Positions 58,040 through 64,000 of a stretch of 64,000 nt of DNA are shown in pieces (position 1 is the stretch's first letter; each line of letters starts with the position of its first letter). The DNA is from Amanita rubescens (taxonomy: Eukaryota > Basidiomycota > Agaricomycetes > Agaricales > Amanitaceae). Below the pieces are notes generated by a model. The model had not been told where the DNA came from, did not search any database, and worked only from the letters and a program-made list of their open reading frames with translations. The DNA is taken from the NCBI GenBank assembly GCA_015039365.1, contig WION01000004.1, positions 930,001 through 994,000 on the forward strand. The letters run 5' to 3'. A program made the translations under genes and the position numbers.

Positions 58040-60649
58040 CTAGTTTAGTCGCGGATCTATATTCATACGTCCAGGATCAGCCTCTGGGTGATTCGACTGT
58101 GCAATGGTCCCAATTAGCGTCTCGTAGCGTTCTTGAATAACATGATAGTGCTTGTCATAGAATTCTATCCAGGAATTAGCCGTCTTACACGGTGTCTGAA
58201 GTATGGTCAACGTCAGAAGAAGTGAGGCGAAATTAATGCTCACGTTGCTGCCCAGTCGAGTCCATACTGCATCCTCGCTTTCACCAACAATTTGCTCGTC
58301 GCCGCCACCATATGCAAAGAAATTACATACGACATCAAGATCCTCTTCCTCCTCTCTCCTCCTTTCTTCCTCCGCGTTCGTGTTACTTGCGTCAAAGGTA
58401 GTGCCATTCAGATCCGCATCTCGAGGCTCCTCTTTGACGACCTCTGGATGCTTTTGTTGCATGGCTTTTCTGTAGGCAATCGCTGCTTTCTTCCTGAGCT
58501 TCTCAACATCATCTCTCATGTTCCCACTAATATAGTGTCTCCAAGACCCCAATGAATGGTGCGGCAACTATGACAATATGTCAACGCAGGTATTGTAAGG
58601 AGCACTTGTCAGCTTACTTTTTTGTACAGACGATCTGCCATAGCTTGTGAACTCATTAAGTGATCACGCCCCAGGAGCACTCTCATGTATTTTAGAGCGT
58701 ATTCACGTTCAATGTCCTGGATATTTATACCCTCTGGATGTGGCTTGTTGTGTGTGTGCAGGTGGTGGAGTTGGAGATGGCACTCTAAACCGTTCAAGAA
58801 CAATTTCGACCTCCTCTTGTTCGAGTTTGACGACTGCTTGGTTCCTTGAGCTTTGCCCTTCAAGCTCTTGTGGAGTGCGTTTCTTTTTATCCTGACGCCC
58901 CCGATTCTCATTAAATCTTTTGTGCTCACGAGCCGAAAGCTCCTCCACATCACTAGAAGAGCTGTGCAGTGCGGCTCGTTTTTTTGACCTTCCAAGTTTG
59001 AATTTGTACTGGGCTGGATCTAGTAGGGAATTTTCGTGAACGCAATCATAAATGAACGCAGGGCTGACATGCCGTCTTCCCGGCTTCAAGAGTAGATACC
59101 AGCAGGTCGGTGAACGTTTTTGACTGAGTGTGAAGAATAGCATAATCAGCCAACGTCTGGGTATTGCTAATCTTTCCACCGTTTTTCTACGAAATGGAGT
59201 CAGCAGATCTGATGGAAAAGTGTTCCAAAGATGATACCTTGATCGAAGTTACAACACTGAAGCGATTCGGTTGATCAACTTGCACAAAGAAAGTCATCGG
59301 TTCGCCCTTGTCATCCACAAAGATCTTATACGAGTGATTTCCTTCCGAAGCGCGCGGAGGAGACTCGGTGCTATGCAGGGGTTGAAAAGAAGCAATTGTC
59401 TTCCTTCGATCCCTCCGGTGATCTTTCCTTTCGTTTCCGCTTTTTGGCAAGCGGTGCCCTTGAGGTAGATGGCACAGGTGGTGTTAAGGATCTAGGGCGA
59501 CGCGCCGATCGTCGAGCCACCTGCGGCGGGGGGCCATTGGAAGGTGGCTTTAGCTTCAGCTTCGGTCTACGAGGAACAGGTGTGGGGGGCGGAGGCGTTG
59601 GAGATTTTGAAGGAATCTCAACATCGTTCCCAAGCGACCCACTTGCTAGGGTTTCAATGCTTTCATGCGGAGGAAAGTTACCAGGGAAAGGCTCAGGTAC
59701 ACTTTGACTAGTGTGGTGTTTGGTATGAAACCATCCCGTGATTTCTCATAGCATCAGCAAGTGACATGGCAAAAGCATCTGTGTTGAAGTGCGAGACGGC
59801 CTGAGGCTATCGCCATTTGTGCCCAAAGTTGCTGCATGAAATGAAACGGAAGTGCTGCGTTGGCTGGGTAAGGCTGAATCGTTGGACGGGAAGGCAGGAG
59901 TATAATTGTTGTGTTCCAGTCGATGGAACTTGAGTTCCAAAGACAGGGTATTGAAAGTCAGTTGTTCTGAACAAATGAAGATACAGATGCCGACGCAGGA
60001 TCTTCGCGTGTTTGCGAAATAAAGGGTGGATCTGTGTCAATGTCTGTTACCTTTTGAGGTTCGGCGACCATAGTAACAGAAGCCTTTTGAGCAGCGTCGA
60101 CTCTGACAATAGAAGTATCAACAGGTGTGACGCGAGGCGTCGGTAAAGGACTGGTAAGATGAGTTTGATGACAGTAAAGGAAAAACATGACTGACTTGTT
60201 GTTGGTGAAATCAACGTCATCCTCGAAATTTCCATCGGGGTCTAGATTTAGACCATCGTCCTGAGTGAGACAATTACCCCATTGCTCGTTCGCCCCCAGA
60301 GCTTTGCCTGCAGCAACTGGATTTGGATACCCATGAATATTCCAAGATCACCTTGTTTCCATCGTTTCCCCAATCGCGAATGAACGTCCTGCCTTCCAAG
60401 GATCTTGAATCAACAAGGATTACCTGGGCTTGCCGGGCATCGCTGCAAATTTCTGCCCCTGCCCTCTATACAGATGAACTTTCTTTATCCATTATGGAGA
60501 ATGAGGCGAGGTACCTTTAGAGTCCTGACAAGTCTGGGACGCTGTATGATACCGGAGGCCTCCACAAAAACGCGAAGAGGTTGACCATCATCATTGAGGA
60601 ATATAACAGGTACATCTTGAATTTGCTGGGTGGATGGAAGCTGGTCCAT
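58040..60649 (-). CDS. RAP1: Rap1-like telomere protein with two BRCT regions and a Myb domain
   Basis: Telomere-associated protein of the TERF2IP/Rap1 type. It starts [20 protein letters not shown], a first BRCT-like region with [20 protein letters not shown] and [20 protein letters not shown], then VILEYSWV. A long disordered stretch rich in Pro, Ser and Thr follows (60240-59480). A second BRCT reads [35 protein letters not shown] and [19 protein letters not shown]. After a charged linker the Myb-type domain shows [30 protein letters not shown] and [20 protein letters not shown]. The end has [20 protein letters not shown] and [11 protein letters not shown]. About eight introns. The doubled BRCT is the main oddity against the usual single one. 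Confidence 0.75.
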
Positions 60650-60819
60650 CTGGAATATATGCGACAACGGACGTCAAACCGTACGCATTTGGTGTTCAAC
60701 CACTAATGGGTGGTTCCAGTCACACAGTCACAGGAGATCACACATAGTTGGTCGCATTGTTTATCATGGGAGGATGCAGATACAATAAAACGCAATGTAC
60801 AAGTACGATGTAGACATCT

Positions 60820-61364
60820 TTAACGGTAACTGGACCATAGTCAGTTAACAATCCGTCTTGATGAAAATTTAAAAAAATCATCACACACCTCTTCTGTCTG
60901 CGTGCACGAGCACCCTGGCCACCGAATTTCTTGGGCTCCATCCGTCTCGGATCTGCGATGAGCAACGTTCTATCATATGCAACCAACTTCTTCTTCAACT
61001 CAATTGCGCTGGATGCGTCGACGTATTTGGCATAGTAGGCGACAAGCGCTTTTGCGATCGCCTGACGGATAGCGTACACCTGTGATGTGTGCCCTCCTCC
61101 CTTGACGCGTACGCGAATGTCAATCTCACTAAAGTTGTCCTCTCCGGGCACGAGAACAGCCTCGTAGACCTTTAACCGCAGAATTTCAGGCTGAACGAGG
61201 TTGATGGGCGAGCCGTTGATGCGGATGAGACCGCGTCCCTCTTTTGCGTGCGCAACCGCTGTTGCTGTCTAAACCTGCTCAACATTACCGCATTACTGTA
61301 GCATGACCATATTAAACACCTTCTTTTTGCCGAACGTTTGTACGGCCTTTACTGATGATGCCAT
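60820..61364 (-). CDS. RPS16: 40S ribosomal protein S16 (uS9)
   Basis: Cytosolic small-subunit protein uS9. It starts [15 protein letters not shown], then [20 protein letters not shown] and [20 protein letters not shown]. The last large exon reads [40 protein letters not shown] and [20 protein letters not shown]. The final exon is only 10 nt (T TAC CGT TAA), completing the invariant QKSYR end at 60820. A 99-codon minus-strand open frame at 61312-61608 (MARSVSFAKLRKET) overlaps the start in another frame and could be an upstream ORF. Confidence 0.95.
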
Positions 61365-61720
61365 TTTGGAAATTTGACCGGCTGGCGGCGGATGAGTCTT
61401 GAATACAGGACAGGTCAACCAACGAGTCAGACTTTACTAGATCGTCATACCTTATGTTTGCTGTCGTCGAGGCCGGCGCCGAGAGTGTTGGTGACCAAGC
61501 GTGAACGGGTGGCTTGTGACACCTGCCTAGTTTCTCAGCGGCAAATGCCGACGGCCGCGTGGCAATCGTTTCCTTTCGGAGCTTAGCGAAAGAAACTGAG
61601 CGTGCCATGTTGCGTTTAAGTTCGAAGGTCAGTCGCTGCAGAACGGTTTATACAGACTCTAAACAGTAAAATCAGACTTGTTTACCCGTTCGGCCTTTGC
61701 TATGGTCAAGACAACTGGCT

Positions 61721-62510
61721 ATGTCAACGGCTGTCCAGCCTACTTCGGCGGACACTGTGACGGGTGAGTATAGCGAAGCTTTCGCCATGTAGCCTTGACT
61801 CACTTCAAACTGTAGCCCAACCCCTGAGAACACCTTTATACATCACATTAACGAAACCTCTTAAACGCAAAAGTTCCGATCCGTCGTCCGAGGACAACGT
61901 TGTGGCCCTTGATCCTACAGTATTTAATCATCCCATTCGGCGGGACATTCTCCACTTATGTGTCACACACTATCTTGACTCTCTACGACAAGGGAGTGCC
62001 TGCACTAAAACCCGTGGAGAAGTTCGTGGTTCTGGCATTAAGATCCGTCGTCAGAAGGGAACTGGTAGGGCTCGGCTTGGGGATGGTCAAAGTCCCATGC
62101 TCGTCGGTGGAGGTGTCGCATTCGGCCCCAAGCCTCGTGATTTTAGTACGAAATTGCCTCGGAAGGTTATACAAATGGGCATGCGGGTTGCGCTCAGTGC
62201 AAAGGTCAGGGAACGTCATTTGGGTGTGACAACAAGCTTGTCTTGGCCAAATGGCAAAACGAAGCATCTAGACCAGATGATTAATGCACTTGGCCTGCGG
62301 AAAACTCTCTTCATAACTGGAGACGACAGCCTATGTCCGGGACTCGAAAGGGCAATCGGAAATATTCCAAGCGTCAAGCTTATTACGGCGGAGGAACTCA
62401 ATGTTTACGAATTATTGAAATGGCACAGAGTACTGCTGGATTTGAAGGCGGTGGAATATTTTGAGCGGTTACTAGGAAAGCAACCCGTTGTCCAGTTTTC
62501 TAGAGCCTAA
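61721..62510 (+). CDS. YML6: Mitochondrial large-subunit ribosomal protein uL4m
   Basis: Mitoribosome protein of the uL4 family (yeast Yml6/MrpL6). The ATG at 61721 (MSTAVQPTSADTVTA) splices in phase 1 to QPLRTPLYITLTKPLKRKSS. Conserved parts: FNHPIRRDILHLCVTHYLDS, the uL4 loop RGEVRGSGIKIRRQKGTGRA, LGDGQSPMLVGGGVAFGPKP and RDFSTKLPRKVIQMGMRVAL. The end reads LDLKAVEYFERLLGKQPVVQ. The extended loop of uL4 is intact. It is divergent from RPS16, with a 356-bp region between start codons. Confidence 0.88.
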
Positions 62511-62626
62511 CAAGATACCTTGGATTGGCCACTTGTATTTTACTATTACAGTAATCTCGCGCGCACGTGATCAACACGCGTCTCGCGTCCTAGATAATTG
62601 CGTTGCTTCCGTTCAGAGTCATCGAC

Positions 62627-63919
62627 ATGTCCGATCCCTCTCAAGCTCCCCAGAATCCGGAAGACGAGCAGGGTGACGAGTTCCAATCGTCAGCCCCTTT
62701 ACTTGTAAACAAACTTCAAGAAGCCGGAATCCATCCAAACGACATTAAGAAGCTCACTGAAGCTGGCTTTCACACCGTCGAGTCAGTAGCCTTCACGCCA
62801 AAGAAGAATCTTGTCTCAATCAAGGGAATCTCGGACCAGAAGGCAGACAAGATACTTGCGGAAGGTAGTGTTATTCATTTGTGAAACGACTTTTTTAACT
62901 CATGTGCTACTTTAGCTCAGAAGATAGTGCCTCTAGGCTTTCAGAGTGCAACTGAAGTACACGCGCGTAGGTCTGAGCTAGTGCATATAACGACTGGTTC
63001 AAAGCAACTGGATGCCCTCCTTGGAGGCAAGCAATATGCTAGCTTTTAACACGATTACTCATACAAGTAACATGTTTAGGTGGGATAGAGACTGGATCCA
63101 TCACCGAACTGTTCGGGGAATTCAGAACAGGAAAATCCCAGATATGCCATACAATCGCCGTGACCTGCCAACTTCCTGTTAGTATGGGCGGAGGGGAAGG
63201 CAAATGCCTTTACATTGATACAGAAGGCACTTTTCGCCCTGTCCGACTCCTCGCGGTAGCCGAAAGATATGGACTGAACGGAGAGGAAGTCCTTGATAAC
63301 GTAGCATATGCGAGAGCATACAATGCGGACCACCAACAATCTTTGCTTACAATGGCGAGTGCACTCATGTCGGAGTCCAGGTGAGCACATTAGATGCATC
63401 TTCATGTGCGATAATGAAGAACTTTTGCTTTCAGATTTTGTCTGCTCATCGTGGACTCGTGTACTGCCCTCTATCGAACCGATTTTAGTGGTAGAGGAGA
63501 ACTTTCAACGCGGCAGAATCACCTCGGAAGGTTTTTGCGAACATTACAACGGCTAGCTGACGAGGTACACCCAAATATGCGCCTTGAAACGTTTTTAACC
63601 CGTTGCACAACAGTATGGCATAGCAGTCGTTGTGACAAATCAGGTCATGTCAAATCCTGACGCTTCGGCTGGTCCTTACGCAGCAAATGAGAAAAAGCCG
63701 ATTGGCGGCAATATTATGGCACATGCGACTACGACCAGGTATGCATCCAGCCCTGTGGTCAATATTTCGGTGATTTAATCAGTTTAAAGGCTGCAGCTGA
63801 AGAAGGCGCGTGGTAATACGCGTTCATGCAAGATTTACGACTCTCCTTGTCTTCCGGAAATGGAGAGTCATTTTGCAATTCTTCCTGGTGGTGTTGGTGA
63901 TCCAGAAGAGGAACAATGA
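62627..63919 (+). CDS. RAD51: RAD51 recombinase
   Basis: DNA strand-exchange ATPase for homologous recombination in the nucleus. It starts [20 protein letters not shown]; the N-terminal HhH domain reads [20 protein letters not shown] and [20 protein letters not shown]. The core has [14 protein letters not shown], then [20 protein letters not shown] with Walker [29 protein letters not shown], and Walker [21 protein letters not shown]. Then come [31 protein letters not shown] and [15 protein letters not shown]. The last exon [20 protein letters not shown] ends VGDPEEEQ at 63919. About seven introns, all in phase. Confidence 0.95.
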
Positions 63920-64000
63920 TGGACTAACACTATCATGTATTATACCACGTCCTAAGGACTTTTGCAAGATGACATATTCGTGTAACATTTTCATAGCAAT

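Noticed and set aside
59396..59707. Plus-strand Gly-rich open frame
   Set aside because: Antisense to the Pro-rich linker of the Rap1-like protein.
6205..61485. Recurring CCGGCGCC-like motif (near 6210, 18429, 34723 and 61475)
   Set aside because: Eight-base GC matches occur by chance in 64 kb, and the contexts are unrelated.
1..64000. CRISPR arrays, bacterial operons, rRNA or tRNA genes
   Set aside because: The sequence is eukaryotic; no regular spacer array was seen, and no tRNA cloverleaf or rRNA core was recognised by eye.

Overview
The window looks like nuclear DNA of a basidiomycete fungus, most likely an Agaricomycete. Almost every gene is broken by many short introns of about 48-65 nt, genes are packed with gaps of 30-400 bp on both strands, and the protein set is that of a filamentous or mushroom-forming fungus: PRC2 EED-like protein, BRCT-Myb Rap1-like protein, DUF2235 hydrolase, Crinkler (CRN) protein, Ser/Thr-rich single-pass membrane protein. 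There is no operon logic; nearly all recognisable genes are single-copy housekeeping genes.

Layout. 0.3-6 kb: a Ser/Thr-rich membrane protein with a tandemly repeated exon-intron unit, a Rab4-type GTPase and D-serine dehydratase. 6.2-7.05 kb: a decayed MFS transporter. 7.4-18.4 kb: RBM39-type splicing factor, a ketol-acid reductoisomerase-like enzyme, PEX16 overlapping head to head with a coiled-coil protein, a CorA-like transporter and RRP36. 18.45-23.24 kb: a 4.8-kb element with 0.41-0.44 kb terminal inverted repeats whose only gene is an intron-rich Crinkler protein (ubiquitin-like header, P-loop NTPase, PD-(D/E)XK-like nuclease). It sits between the promoter of RRP36 and the 3' end of a polytopic membrane protein gene. 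23.2-37.6 kb: that membrane protein, a DUF2235 hydrolase, NUS1, SEC17, AGM1, DUG3 and ICE2.

37.7-47 kb: molybdopterin synthase large subunit, a fused pseudouridine-phosphate glycosidase/kinase, and two ADP/ATP carrier genes flanking an IRC3-type helicase whose 5' half carries six single-base (+1) frame breaks. 47-64 kb: SIZ/PIAS SUMO ligase, NudC, ESF1, a small secreted Kex2-type peptide precursor, a Pro/Tyr-rich protein, EED-like WD40 protein, a short hypothetical protein, a complex I Tim17-family subunit, Rap1-like telomere protein, RPS16, mitochondrial uL4m and RAD51.

The most unusual part is the TIR-bounded Crinkler element. Next are the multiply frameshifted helicase, the Kex2-type peptide precursor, the tandem exon-intron duplication and a 17-bp duplication that changes the reading frame of a coiled-coil gene. 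Gene ends were placed by hand from reading frames, splice signals and family knowledge, so exon borders are predictions.
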